A stretch of 53,048 nt of DNA from NCBI GenBank assembly GCA_011800805.1, contig MPNW01000059.1, positions 228,924-281,971 of the forward strand. The letters are read 5' to 3'. Below, piece by piece: positions 1-13,018 of the stretch (position 1 is the first letter of the stretch; each line of letters begins with the position of its first letter). The DNA comes from Hirudo medicinalis (Eukaryota; Annelida; Clitellata; Hirudinida; Hirudinidae). The position numbers and the translations under genes are program-made. A model generated the notes under the pieces. The model made no database searches, was not told the DNA's origin, and was given only the letters and a program-made list of their open reading frames with translations.

Positions 1-212
1 TATATAGCGCCCCTACCCCAGGGCGCTCCCTGGCGGTGCAGGCTGGGTTGCGAACACGACACATTACGACTGTTGCTATTACGACCGCATGCAGGAACGC
101 AACCCATTCGGCCAACCTGCACGCCTTTCATCTTTTCCTTATGCTAATTTATCCCATTAGATTATGACTAACTAACTATAATGAAACCAATGTAGTAATA
201 TCAATCGTTAAC

Positions 213-3061
213 CTTCATGACAACGGCACAGTTTTTGACGTCCATGGGGAACTGGTCTGTGTCCCAGCCAAGATCGGGTGACCCGGTGTTGGCATCAATG
301 GAACCAAGCATTTTAAAGCTGAAGAGGAACATTTTTATCTTTATTTTTCTTAGAAATAGATTTGATGGGTGTTTAATTATTAATTTGTTTAAATTTGATA
401 ATATTAGAAACTCGTATGCCGTTTAGCTTGAAATCAGATCTTAAAATCAGATGTTTGCTTTGAATGAAAAAAACAAAAGTATTTCTTAGATTATCTCTGT
501 TGCCAGATGCAGTCCATCACATCTATTTATCATCATGATCACCATAAGATTTGAGAATCTAAAATACTAACGCAGAGGCAAAGATCACATCGTGTTCGTA
601 CGGGTGACCGGCCAGTGTGGTGTGATTAGGTTCAACATTGATCTTTAAGAAAAAAGTTAAATGTATTTTCCACAAACAGAATAATTACAGTAAAAAAATA
701 AAATGGACTCAAAATTAGTAATCAGGAAATGTGCAGATCATGCAAAGCCAGAGAGTCTCAGATTAAGTATTGCCCATTTAGTGGGTAAGCACCAGTAGGT
801 AACTAGTGGAGCAATTGGTAGATGAACATGTTTCTCACCTTAAAATCAGAGTCAAGTTTGAATGTTTTCAGGAAGGCTATGACGGTCATCACATCTGGAA
901 GAAAAACAAAAACAATTTCAGGTTTTATTGGTTAATGAGAAACAAGTTACAAGCAATTAAATGCAGCTAAATGTCTTGTTAAGACAGATAAATGAGGCAT
1001 GTAAATTGTCTTACCATAATCATATTGATGTCTAGTTGGCTCTTTGGCCTTTGGTTCAATCAAGAATTGGCCCTCAAAGCCAATCTTCTTCTTGTATTCT
1101 GAGAGGTTTTAAAAATGCTTCTACTTCTAAAAGTTACTACTCACAACTATTATAACTATTATAACTATTATAATCTGACTTATTATAAAGGTATATCATA
1201 TTTCTCAGTTTAATTTTGTTCCTATGTTATCATGCCATAAGCATTTTGACTGCTTAGATTTATGTAGAACTAGTTCTTAAGATCATTTTGTGATGATACA
1301 GAAGAAACAGAAAAACACTACTTCTAGATACAATTGCCAAAATATGCAATGAATTTTTAAAGGGAACAATGAAATTTGCTACTGACTGAGAGCCATTTTG
1401 TAGAATTCAGCCAGATTTGAAAGTTCTCTTAAGACATTGGTATTCAACAGACTCTGGTATCCCTCCCTGCCTCCCCAGAACACTATATCAACAATTATCA
1501 CTCAAAAACATACTTTAAAATTGTAAAATTGTTGTAAATATCAACAACATTTGGATGACATATTTTAAATCAAGACATACCAATACAGAATGTTATACAA
1601 AACTTTAGAGCTAGATATCTTTATAATCAGCTACAATGACTGGCCACAAATGTACAAGCTAATATTTAAACACTTCAATATCAATATTTCAACCAAAATT
1701 CTTAGCTCCCAGCTTCTTGGCAATGTCGAGTCCCTTTTTGACCTGTGCACCAGCATATGCAAGCACGTGGGAGTCTGGATTGGTGGCAGCTCCATTCATG
1801 TACCTACCAAGTATTTTTGATATTTTTACATGCTTTCATGTTTTTGCATTTACAGGTATCTTCTGCATTTGGATCATTTTACCAAAACAAGTCTTCACAA
1901 CACTGCTTTATAAACTGAGCACAACAGTTAATTAAATTAATTCATTAAAATGTGAGATATATATCCGTAGTATGACCTCCTAAGGTCAGTCTAATGAAAA
2001 TGAACAGTCAGTAACAGCTACATGGTTGGTAATCACATTCTTGAGAAACTGTGATGATTAAATATTTATTCGCTTTTTTCCTAATATTGTAATTTGTTTT
2101 CAATAAATATTTAGTCAAATCAAATATCAAAGAGACCTTGGATTAGAAAACAAATTGCAAGTCCCCCAAAGTGGGATTATTCCAGTAGAGTTCTGAAGCT
2201 CCTTAGCATAATCTGTTATTTCATCCAAGTTTCTGTGAAATTCCTCCAGACTGGAACCTTCTGGGGCAATGTCCCTTAAGGAATGATCAATGTAAGACAA
2301 TAAATGAAGAAAGTAGATGATTAGCATCAATGTTGTTTTGATACATTAAACACATCTGACTAACACGTCATGGTAAGTCCAGAACTCCACTCCCAGCTTC
2401 TGCATGAATTCAAATGCTGCTTTCATTCTCCTCTTTGCATTTTCCATGTTGCTGCTTCCATCATCCCAGGGTCTCTTCAGTGTAGCAGATCCAAATGGAT
2501 CCAAGCCTTGAAAGGAAACATTTTGTGCCAATTTGCACCATTACGTTACTCATCGTTTCATAATTTATAAGTTGCAATAGCCAGTTGGCTAGTTTACCTG
2601 TTCCTCTGAAGGTATGCCAAAAGCAGACTGAAAATCTGAGCCAATCCTTCATTTGTTTGCCCATTACAACCTAAAAACCAATGTAAATTATTTCTAATTT
2701 TTCATGACAGAAAGAAACATCAAGAAAGTAAATAAATAACGGTTTGGCGAAGATAACCTCAGTTTTGTTGTAGTGTCTAAATACAAGAGTTTCATCTTTT
2801 TTTGCATTTGGCTTGAAAGGTATTTTCTTAACTTTAACGAAATCAGAATTTCGATTAATCTCACTTTATGTAAATAATTAAGAAGTGGTTATTACACGGA
2901 TCTCGGTCTTCTTAAACATTATAAATAATTAAGCTGTTAATTGTTTTCCATCGAAAAACTAAATAATCTCTAAATCTGCTAAACTTGCTTTAGAATATTA
3001 CTCGAATTCGAATGAAAAGCAAATATTAATTTCAGAGATTACTTGCAAATATTTCCGCCAT
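213..3061 (-). CDS. xylA: Xylose isomerase (3' end beyond left edge)
   Basis: This encodes the metal-dependent TIM-barrel enzyme that interconverts xylose and xylulose. Eleven exons read on the minus strand: 3043-3061 (ATG), 2758-2831, 2598-2670, 2365-2506, 2137-2274, 1694-1803, 1387-1482, 1015-1098, 839-894, 572-642 and 213-318. They join in phase to about 323 codons, so roughly the last quarter of a normal 440-residue enzyme lies off the window. Visible motifs are [14 protein letters not shown] near the N-terminus, [13 protein letters not shown], the HDxD catalytic motif, [47 protein letters not shown] and GWDTDQFP. The metal and catalytic positions known for class II enzymes (His/Asp of HDxD, Glu and Lys of EPK, Glu-Asn-His, Asp of SIDAN, two Asp of WDTD) are all present. 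Phase at the exon 4/5 join gives Val inside HDxD. The many introns exclude bacterial contamination. The first exon is short and is assigned from phase and family alignment, so the start is less certain than the rest. Confidence 0.95.
1146..1173. repeat. Short tandem repeat, nine-base unit
   Basis: About three copies of ACTATTATA lie in an intron of the xylose isomerase gene. Confidence 0.85.
2884..2941 (+). repeat. Dispersed repeat, copy 1
   Basis: A roughly 55-base block containing TTATTACACGGATCT, then TTAAAC and TAAATAATT. A related block in the same orientation occurs 25 kb away at 28317-28369. This copy is in the first intron of the xylose isomerase gene. Confidence 0.7.
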
Positions 3062-4806
3062 CCTTGCTTACAAAGCGACAAGTGAGGTCGAATTGAACTT
3101 TGTCTGAACTAGCTTCCTAAGCTGTTAATAATCAAGCGAACCATGCACTTCTTCGTGGTCTTTCATGATCTTCAATTAAGTAATTAATTTTTAGAAATCT
3201 TCATTGAATTTAAGTCGTATATTACATTTAAGCCATATCGTGCTCGTTACAAACTTTTGATAATTTGACCTAGAGGCGCGTTTACACCATTTAGATGGAT
3301 TAACAGACATTCATCACCGGAAAGTGTTAACCAAGAGCCGTGGATACATCTCCACAAACGCCTAAAAACTTGGCTGCGGACGTCAGTTTTTAAATCATTT
3401 TCCTTCCATGACCAACATGAACTTTAAAATTTGGGGTATGTAGGCAAATAAATACCTGCTTACTTATTACTTAAAGATAATCAAATTGCAATTAGCAGCA
3501 GATCAAAGATACTTTCGATGAAACATGGATCCGAGGAGGTGTCGTTATCAGAAAGAGATTCTATTCGTTTGAAAGTTAAGCAAAGCATTAAAATTATGTG
3601 AAAATTACAAGTCATTGTTGCAAATCTAGTAAATGATAGGAACGCAAAAGGATAAAATGGATCTCCCTCAACATTTACTTAATAAATAATTTATAACTAC
3701 CTCTCTTCAAAATCGGTTACTCAAGCTTCGTTACTAGCGTCTTGATCGTCATCCAAAGAGATGAAAATTTTTGAAACTCAAAACTAATCCTTTTTTTACT
3801 TCTAAAATATGTTTTAAAACAGTAAATGTTTTTTTAACAAAGTACTTTAATGTTACAATCCATGCATTTTAAGATGTTGAATCCTTTCGATTTATTATTG
3901 CAAGCATGAAAAAAATCCGCTGGGTCAGTGTTTGTTAAACAAACTATTTATTAAACAACGAATTATCTGCAATCCAAATCTTTAAAAGACACTTCAAAAA
4001 AAGAGAAAAATGTTTTCCTACAAACAACGAAAATATCCCGCCATAAAAACTTGCAAACATTTTTTCTTCATAATTGATAAACGACTGTCGCACTAAAAAA
4101 AAGAAAAGAAAATTAAAACAATATACATTAAAACAAGAGAAAGAAACAATAGACCAAAAATTACATTGTTCTTGAAATAGCTGTCAAAAAAATATTGCTC
4201 GGCTTTCATTAAAGAACGACCAATAACCAGTTATAACTATACATACATCGGAAGTAGCCAGAGAATCAATCACATTTGAGCTTACTTGTAGCCTTACTTG
4301 ATGAAAAGTTCGAGCGATTTCTTCTTTTTTTTTGCAAAATAGTTCAGTTCAGCACAAAACATACTAATGTGCAATCGTCTGTAAGTGATATTCAGGACAG
4401 CTGAGGCAAAGCGGAGCCAATTTCGTAAGAGAAATGATCAACGTCACATTGTAATACTTACTAACGAAACACCGCGATAGAAATCAAAACAATGATAAAT
4501 AAATAATACGCCTGCATGAAATGTACAACCAGCTGCATCAACAAACTTATACCGCGTTTCATCGGGCATTCCACGCCGGAGAGATTATCCTAGGAACGAC
4601 GACGAAGAGGAAGAGATGATACCGATAACGATGATGATGAGTAAAATATGAGAGCAGGAAAATAAGAACAAATGTGAATAAATGGACATAAAACGTAAAG
4701 CCTGAATAGCGAAGCAAAATCGAGGCTATGTTAAGCCCAATGGCGGTTTTCAGGCCACATTGTACTTTCGTCGAGTTTCGTCAGATTTTAGTAGCTTGCA
4801 TCTTCA
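3062..4806. other. Intergenic region upstream of xylose isomerase
   Basis: This lies between the start of the xylose isomerase gene and the stop of the next minus-strand gene. It should hold the xylose isomerase promoter and the 3' untranslated region of its neighbour. It is AT-rich with a short purine/GAT-rich stretch near 4597-4640. I see no convincing coding exon in either direction. Confidence 0.5.
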
Positions 4807-7800
4807 TCAAGCAATGACTTGAATGAAGTGACTCTTTTCATCTTCTTCGCCGACGATCTGAAATTACTCAATTGCATCACACACCACTCTCCATGAACTT
4901 CGGCGTTCAAAACGCGCAAACGAGGCCTTAAACCCAGTAGCATAAATATCTACTTCGATAACTTTCGCATAAAAAGTACAAAAACCCCACAAAATTGTAA
5001 CCTTGACAACATAATTCAGAATTTGTTTGTAACAAAATTCTACAAGAACAAATTCTACAAGGTTCCTTCATACTGGATGGTTCATACTTACTATCTTTCC
5101 ACTTACAATCTTTAGAAATGTAATCTAGCCGACTGGCATTACTAAAACAAAAGATCAAATGTTGATACCTTGGTCATGTTGACGACTTCAGTGAGATGAT
5201 CTTCCTTGAATGAAGATGGATGGAAATATATCTTCTTGCTGTTCAAGGATTTCCACTTCCTCAACACGATGCAGCTCAGTAAAACCTGGATGGAAAGATT
5301 GATGCATTGTTGAAAAAAGCAACTACGGTGATGCAGGTGGGCATCTTAATTGTAAATTACGATTATGATATTCCATTGGATGACTCATATCTTGACGCCA
5401 CATATTAAAGGGTTGCTTACATTCTTGAGCCATCACACTTCGAACGCTTTTTTGATATTGGTATATCCAATAGTTTCTATTTGCCACTAATTGTTAATAA
5501 TATTGACATTATCATTATTTACTTTGTAGAATATTATTGCCTTTAAAGAATACTAACAAGTGTAGTGAGTATGGAGAGGCAGAGGATCGCAATGATCAGA
5601 GTTTTCATGTAATCAGTTGATTGTTCTGAAATATTCATTAATAAAAAAAAATGTTTCAAAATATTTCAGCTATTTATACATTACATATTTGCATTTCTTA
5701 TAACTTCAGTAAACATGTTAAACTAAGAAGCAGGGGGTTATTATTAAGATGCTTTTACGGACATTAATGAGTGAAACAAATGCAATGCAAAAGCAGTGCC
5801 TTGTGCAATTGATGGAGAAAAAAGTTTGAGAAGTTAGCAGAATCCCCTTCGGAAAAGAAGCCTCATAGAATGCAATCACCTAGATTGGAGTTCAAAGAGA
5901 ATGGTATTTTGTCGGGTTTACCTTTGGCATGACAGATTGTGTGATTTTGAAGATCTTTCTCGTATCCATCAATGCACGAGCATTCATAGCTTCCTGGGTG
6001 GTTTTTGCAGATCTGAGGGCAGCTAGCTGGATTCTCGCACTCATCTATGTCTATTGTATTATATTAATAATTATTAACCAATAATGACAGACTGTCTTGT
6101 TGTATATCAACAATACTTAGTTTGCATTACTCATCTTTGTCTATTTAAAATGTTATGTAACGAGCATCTTAAGAAAAAGTGATCGCAATCCTCTACATAG
6201 AAAATAAATATAACCACTGTATTATATCACTCCAATATATCGTAAACCTAAAATACCCACCCGCGCAAGTGAATCCATCCTCCATGAGTTTGAATCCTTC
6301 CAGGCATTGACACCTTTCCATGTTTGGAGTGGTGATGTTGTTGCAGATCTGTGAACATCCTCCATTGTTGACAGAGCAGACAGAAGCGTGGAATACTATC
6401 GCACCTGTTAAAGTGGAAATGGTGGCTCTAGATGTGGTTGAGCTTTATCGCATTACTATTGATCATAATCATCAACGACAAAGCCATTGACAAAGATTTG
6501 AGTTATGATTCAGCACTGATCACTCAGATAATGGCAATTTTTAAAAGACTTGGAAGACCATTTGAGGAGAAAATGATACTCGTTAGTGGCTTCATCGCCG
6601 TCATCATTTTAATCGCCATTGCCATCACTATCATGAAATATGTCTTCAACTTACCTTCTCCTTCATGGGTACCTTCGTGGGAGCAGTTCAACTCGTCTGA
6701 GTTGTCCTGACAATCCCTGACTGTGTCGCAGACATATTCAATGGGAATACACTCCATGTTTCGGCACTGAAATTCATTCTGAGGGCACGTCAAAGGGGGA
6801 GTGGTGGCTAAAAGTTTAAGTTATAAGTAATAAAAAATCAAATAGTATTTTACAAATTGATACATTTACTAGGACTTGTGAGGTTAAAGGTTAAAATAAT
6901 ATTAACATAAAATTTAAAGATAACGTCTAGACAGTTTTTCGAAGAACTTAATGTCATGGCTGTACACATACACTCAAAAATTAAATTTTAAACAGTTATA
7001 AAATCAGTGACCAATACATTTGCACAACTTACGACAGTTGAGTTCATCTGTGCCATCCTCACAGTCCTTGATGTGGTTGCAGATCCACCTCTGAGGCACG
7101 CAATGCAATCCACCATCGCACTTAACAGCCCCTCTGGGACACACCTCGTCGCCTAGAACCATGGGTCAGTATTCAGGTGGTATTTCCAGTTCCATGTTTA
7201 TTTTTAAATCGATTAGGCTTTGCTTGGACGATAAGTTGATTTTGTCTAGAGACTTTTCTAAGCACTTCAAAGCTTATCATAATCATCGTCGTCATCATCA
7301 TCATCACAATCATCGTCGTCGTCGTCAACAGAACTCACAAGATTGGCTGGTCTCATCAGCACCATCAGGGCAGTGGTTAATGCCATCGCAGACATAGGAC
7401 TGTTGGATGCATGTGTTGCTCCTTGGACACGAGAACTTGTCCTCTGGGCATTGGACTAAAAGCGATTAGTATAATATATATTATAAACATAATATTATGT
7501 TAATACTTGTTAATTAATTACTCTACTTAATGATTATTATTATATATCAAATATATCAATAGCAAATAAGTACTTGTCAATGCTAAATAAATCGTTACAA
7601 AATATAAAAATAACAACAATAGAATCAAAAGATTCATTAATAATGAAGACTTCACAGTCCTTACTATGCGAACAATTCCTCTCGTCTGATCCATCCCTAC
7701 AGTCCTCTTGCCCATCGCATCTCCATGTCTTGTGGATGCAGCCGCCAGAGAGGCACTGAAACTCACCCTCCTTGCACTGAAGATCTACGATGATGATTAT

Positions 7801-8149
7801 GATGATGATGAGGAGGAGGAGTTTGTGACGATAACGATGATGATGCTTACGTTGACGATCCTGGTTGCAATAATCGAGATAACAATTGCCTTGACATTCA
7901 CTGAGATGGCAATGAAGATAAAGAGATAACGTTGATGATTGTGATGGTCAAAGATAATGATGGTGATGATATTAGTAATGAGGGTGATGCCGATGATAAT
8001 ACCGATGATGATGATGATGACAGCTTTTGGTGCCTTACCACAATGAGCTTCATCCGAGCCATCAATACAGTCCTTCGTTCCGTCGCAAACCCAGGAGCTG
8101 GGCAGACATTTGTCAACATCGCATCCGTGGGTACTGCAGTACACCTCAC
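4807..8149 (-). CDS. LDL-receptor relative lacking the YWTD propeller (5' end not found)
   Basis: This is a type I membrane receptor-like protein. Ten exons read in phase: 8039-8149, 7665-7784, 7339-7455, 7033-7152 and 6655-6807 (one LDL-A module each), 6261-6404 and 5922-6050 (EGF modules), 5558-5625 and 5169-5285 (membrane segment and tail), 4807-4857 (end of tail, stop). The LDL-A modules carry the usual six cysteines and acidic DGSDE or DNSDE ends; the first is short between cysteines 1 and 2. The second EGF starts DIDEC, so it is probably calcium binding. It is followed at once by a hydrophobic helix ([15 protein letters not shown] then VLLSCIVL) and a tail of about 45 residues with no NPxY. 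The extracellular exons are all symmetric phase 1, as in the LDLR family. A signal peptide and any earlier modules must lie upstream of 8149 but I could not find them. Ligand unknown. Confidence 0.87.
7284..7326. repeat. Intronic CAT/CGT trinucleotide repeat
   Basis: CAT and CGT triplets sit just inside the intron after the third LDL-A exon (7339-7455) of the minus-strand receptor gene. The triplets are imperfect, so this is an old microsatellite. Confidence 0.8.
7785..8030. repeat. Intronic GAT-rich low-complexity tract
   Basis: The intron between the first two LDL-A exons seen in the minus-strand receptor gene is largely GATGAT and GATAAT-like sequence. It creates long spurious acidic or serine-rich frames on both strands, which I do not count as genes. 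Confidence 0.75.
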
Positions 8150-9029
8150 CTGCACAGCGATATTTATTAGTTTTATGAAAATATCATTTTGATAAGTTTA
8201 GATTTGGTAATTTATTTTATTGTTTATATTTTCGAAAAAGGACTCGCGTTTATCTCGATTTGTGAATTTGCACAGATAAAAAGGTTTGTCGATCACATTT
8301 TTGAAAACAATTTTGATTGTTATGGTGCTCGAAATGGCAGGGATTACCAAATGCTAAAAATGTTATAGATAAGAACATAATTCTAAGGTCAGCATGGCGA
8401 TTAGCCACGTTTTTAGATCTTGAACTCAAGCCTGTATTCATGTTTAAATTGAACAAATTACAATACAAATTTTCAAATATATTTATTAAATAAACAACAT
8501 GACGACAAAATTAGTTGAACTTCTCACTTAATTCAAAAATAAAATCACTCATCGTAGGCGAAGAGCATAACGAAGGTTAGCGAGATCGCCTCTTCTAAAA
8601 TGCTCTGTTGTACGAAAATACACAAACGAATGTACAGTGCAAGTGCGTTGGGTCCTTCGGTACAAGCTCATCTTTATTCACTCATCACCTCATTACTTGC
8701 CCTACTCGTTCACTCATTCACTCGCTCACTCAATATCCAACTTGGCCCCGTGTTAGGTATAGCCGTGGCTCCAACACGTGGACAATATGCAAATAATCAA
8801 ACTTGTTTGCGTACAAGCATGTGTACAACGCTTACACGCTTACATTAGCTTGTATTCCAACATTATCAGTGCACTCTCATCACTATCATCGTTCTAATCA
8901 TTATCAGTATCTTCATCGGCGCCATATCATTTAGACTTCATGTGTCAATCCAAGGTTTAATATTTTGCCTTCTCGCAGGATCAAGTCATAACAGTTCCCC
9001 ATCCCAAAACATTTATGAAGCCATTTATT

Positions 9030-9062
9030 CACTCATTCATTCATCCATCCATCCAGCCATCC
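9030..9062. repeat. CATC-type simple repeat
   Basis: Tandem CATT, CATC and CAGC four-base units. The same motif class reappears in larger form near the right end of the window. Confidence 0.75.
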
Positions 9063-9177
9063 TTCCTTTCATCTATTTATCCTTTAACAACCTCATCCAT
9101 ACTTCGTCTAGAATAATTAATAACCTTCCATAACTTACAATTGAGGGGAAGGGTGTCATTGTTTTGAATGCCACACA

Positions 9178-9256
9178 ATTATCATTATCATTATCATTAT
9201 TATCGTTATTATTACTAAATTTCACAATAATAATAACAATAATAATAATAACGACG
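9178..9256. repeat. Simple repeats, ATC/ATT then ATA/ACA units
   Basis: Consecutive ATTATC-like units are followed by AATAAT and AACAAT-like units. This is low-complexity sequence with no coding meaning that I can see. Confidence 0.8.
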
Positions 9257-12200
9257 TCAGTAAGAATAATAATGACTAGGATTGGTCCCCTTATAAAACT
9301 TTCACATTCAGAATGATCACTCAGAAACCTCAGGAGCAGTTATACAATCCAAGGCCTTGCTTCACTATTTTTCCAAGAAATTGTAAAAGGCAAAATAAAT
9401 CCTTTGTGGCTTGAAAATTTTATCTGAAAATATCAACAAGGGTTATTTTACATTTATTACTTTGTCGACTTGTGATTGCCTTAAGCCTTCCTCAGTTGTA
9501 CCAACATCAGGTAACCATCAGCTAATAAGATAACCAAAAGACAATCATGTGTAATACTTACTCAAGGAGCACTGCATTAGTCTCAGTTGTGCTTGTGCAA
9601 ATAACAATAGGCCTTGTGCATTTTAAAAAATTTTACAGCAATAAACATAGTTTGAACTTATGCTCAGATGATTACTGTGACTTCTCTCTCATTTTATGGG
9701 ATAATCATGATTAACAATCATTAACAAATGATATTTATTTACTAGACATAATCTATAAACTATTTAAGTGAAACAGAAAAATATACTGATCAATAGATTA
9801 ATAGACTCATATTTTATCAGTCACTTGATCTTCTGATCCACTAATATCTCTATCTTCATTATCTTAAAGTCACAAATTGACTCTATGATAAGTCACAATC
9901 AGTTACAAAATAGTCTCTTGTCCATGAGTGATTTAGAGACTAACGTGATAGTGAACCATCAACAACAAGCTGTGTTTGAGTGCTTAGGTCTACCTATTCG
10001 AGGCTCGAGATTGGAATGTCTGTAACCATTACATGCGATGGAAGTGTGATTCACACAATCCGACAATATAATTTCTTATGTAGTCTTTATAAGAGTGACT
10101 AGTTATCTCCTGTATATTTATTATCAAATACTTGTCTTTCCTCCACAATCGATTTTGGATATTGTTCATGCCTAATACAGTATCAGGCTGGGTTCAGAGA
10201 CTCAGACTCTTGTGACAATTTCTTTGTAATAATGTTCGGCTAAAGAACTATAAATATAATCTGTTATATTAATTTTTCAACGCTAAGATAAGATGCTAAT
10301 CTTTTACTTTTTAAAATATTTTCGCAATCGGAAGACGACGTTTTGTTTTGAACATAATTTAAAAATTTGTGAAACGGAACTTTTAAGTTTATAAAATGCA
10401 AGACATCTTGAAAATTCATTTGAATCAGTCCAGCAATAAATTCTCTAAACTCTCCAAACAAACTTACGCGCCCAATCCAACCAATCCCACGTCAACATAA
10501 ACAAGAGAGAACTGTTACGTTTTAGCGGACCGATCTCACTTTTAAAATTAGTAATATCAATAAAAATAGAGAGCTTTGTCAGACGAATAAAAATCACTAA
10601 CCATTTACTAACTGAAGACAACGTGAACTAACAAATAGTAGAAGCAAACTTATGAACAACATTATCACAAACTTTGGAGCTTTCAATCTTTGTATAAAAT
10701 TGTTTTAAGTAATTTTTGTAGGTTATTTTAATAGTGTTATGCTCTCCACTCTACACAAAAATATCGGCACTCCAAAGCCAAGCTTAGTGGCTTTATATAC
10801 AGCTTGCACTGAATAGCATTCAATTACTTATCGTCAGACGCATGGTCCGATGATAATAATAGTGAAAAGCATATAAATCCGTTTGATATTACGAGTTAAT
10901 TACAAATAATTTTTCATTTGTACATATTTCAAGTGCTAGTCGTTATAATTTTTATTTTTAAATCTTCAATTTCGAAGCAAAAAAATTGCTCTGCTTGTGT
11001 CAGATCTTGTGAACTTGCAATGTCTGTTCACATTTTCTTGATGAAACATAAACTAGCTATAATAATTAATAAAATTACCGATTTTCAGCGGGCGACATCA
11101 AACTCAGGTGGTGACAAATTAGAGGAAATTCCGTGTTTTATCAAAAAGGTGTGCAAGATGACCTTGACACCTCGAGCGGTGTGACCAATCAGAATTTAGA
11201 TATATGGACTGATGGGCGTGGTCAACGATCGCGTCAGATTCACCAAAGATCGTAAATAAATCGATAAATATAAACTAAAACTTTCTCACTTTTTGATACC
11301 AAAAAGAAATCTTTTGACATTAATAGTATACAAATGTTATTCTTTTAGAACGTCTTAGAAATATAATTCGATTGTGGACAAGTGCTTGTATGGTCCACTT
11401 AATTCATATTTTGGTATATTGTTCTAAAATTCTTGATTTTATTGAACCGCGTACTGACCACCAACTGTAATAGTGCCTATTTGCTCATCTTGATATTCAA
11501 AAATGCTTAGCTTGTTTAATGTGAACTTAATTCGAACATCAGAGATGCATTTCTTTTGAGATTCACAAAAAACAAATGATGAATTCAAACATAGACGGTT
11601 GGTAGGGTCCACATTTAGAGAAGTATTCGTTCGTTTTAGGGAAATCACACTTTGTCAATTATGGAAGGCTTCTTTTTAAAAGTATTTCCAATTTTTAACT
11701 CAAATTAGAAAGCAGGAAGATATTATATGAAAAATATATTTTTAAAGTTCTGTTTAACCATTAATTATCATCCGGAATAAAAAATGAAAATGTTTTAAAT
11801 TGAACCATCGTAAATAATTTCTTATCTCCAATGTAACGGAAACACTTCTTTTAAACTTGCGTCCAGAATTTCAGAAAAAACACCTTAACAAGAGGGCGAG
11901 CTTAGTGGACTTCGTGTAATCTCCCGAGTTGGACCTAACGAAACAATTAAGCAGATATCATTATTTTTGTAATTTATTATAACAATAACTCGCAATTTTT
12001 TTTTATGAAAAAAGACGTGCATTCGATAAATTTGAAAAAATGGCTTGCTCTGTTCGCTAAGTTTATTGGCGCTTGAATTCTTAATTACGGCCTGTGATGC
12101 GTTAATTTGTTTTGACAACAACTTTTAATGTCATAAATTTCTTCCCTATTTTTTTTTATACTTCCTCTTAGAAATACCACTGAATTTATAAAAATTATTC

Positions 12201-13018
12201 CGACGCTCCAAAAATTCTCCAATCCAAAGAAAATTAACATCTACATCCTTCAACCATATTTAATAAGCTGTGGTTTGAGAACAACTGATAAATAAGCAAT
12301 TTTTAGAGTTATCGTCTGAAATTATGCTTATTAATTAAGTAATTTATTGTGAATAATGTCTAATAATCTTTTGTAGGATCAATGCATGTATTTGTTCTTT
12401 TCGCCAGGTTTTATAGAAATTATTGTTAACATTTTTCTGTATTAAATTTCTGAATTTTCAGATTAAAATACGTTGTACAATTAAACGTAGATTGGAAGCT
12501 GGAGAAACACAAATATTGACACTCATTCGTATTGGTTATCAGTACCGTTATCAGCCACAACCTATGACCAAGTGACGAGCCATTTTGTGAAACACTAGGC
12601 GGCCTTCTCTACACTCAGAAATAAGTACTTACAATAAGATACGCACTCTAAATCTACTTAAAGAGTCTCAAATTCGGTGGTTGTAGCGAGTTTTATGACC
12701 TTTGCGATCTTTCGCTGTTTTCTCGACGTTGTCTTCCGCTTTAGAGTACTGTCGTCCACTTTGGTACATCTCTGACTTAATAAGCAACTGCGATAACAGA
12801 TTATAAGAATCGTTATTGAATTTGTATGCTTCGTTTTTGTCGCTCAACTCGTACTAGCGCGCGTTTATAACAAACTTGCTACATTTGTCATCCAATTGGA
12901 TTCAAAACACTCTATTCATGATATTTAATCATCCGACCAGGAGGCCTCAATTTAAATATTGTCAGCCTATGGTCTCAACTAATTAATTCATCCTCGGTAT
13001 TCATTATTTCCAGGTTCG

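Larger units (their letters stand above)
8150..13018. other. Long region without a recognised gene
   Basis: Missing 5' exons of the minus-strand LDL-A/EGF gene are expected here. I found no further LDL-A module or clear signal-peptide exon on the minus strand. Simple repeats occur at 9030-9062 (CATC type) and 9178-9256 (ATT/ATC and ATA types). A minus-strand frame at 11439-11648 has a few cysteines spaced like half an LDL-A module but lacks the acidic end. A minus-strand frame at 10264-10461 has no recognisable family. Confidence 0.4.

Noticed and set aside
213..3061. Bacterial contamination as source of the xylose isomerase
   Set aside because: Eleven in-phase exons with GT-AG introns and the same AT-rich background as the rest of the window.
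7797..8155. Long isoleucine- or serine-rich minus-strand frames
   Set aside because: Only the start overlaps the real LDL-A exon; the rest is GAT-repeat intron after a good splice donor at 8038.
10918..11184. Plus-strand frame with a hydrophobic start and several cysteines
   Set aside because: No ATG at its beginning, no splice acceptor that I trust, and no recognisable family.
11439..11648. Minus-strand frame resembling half an LDL-A module
   Set aside because: Cysteines 4-6 and the acidic calcium-binding end are missing, so it cannot be called a module of the nearby receptor.
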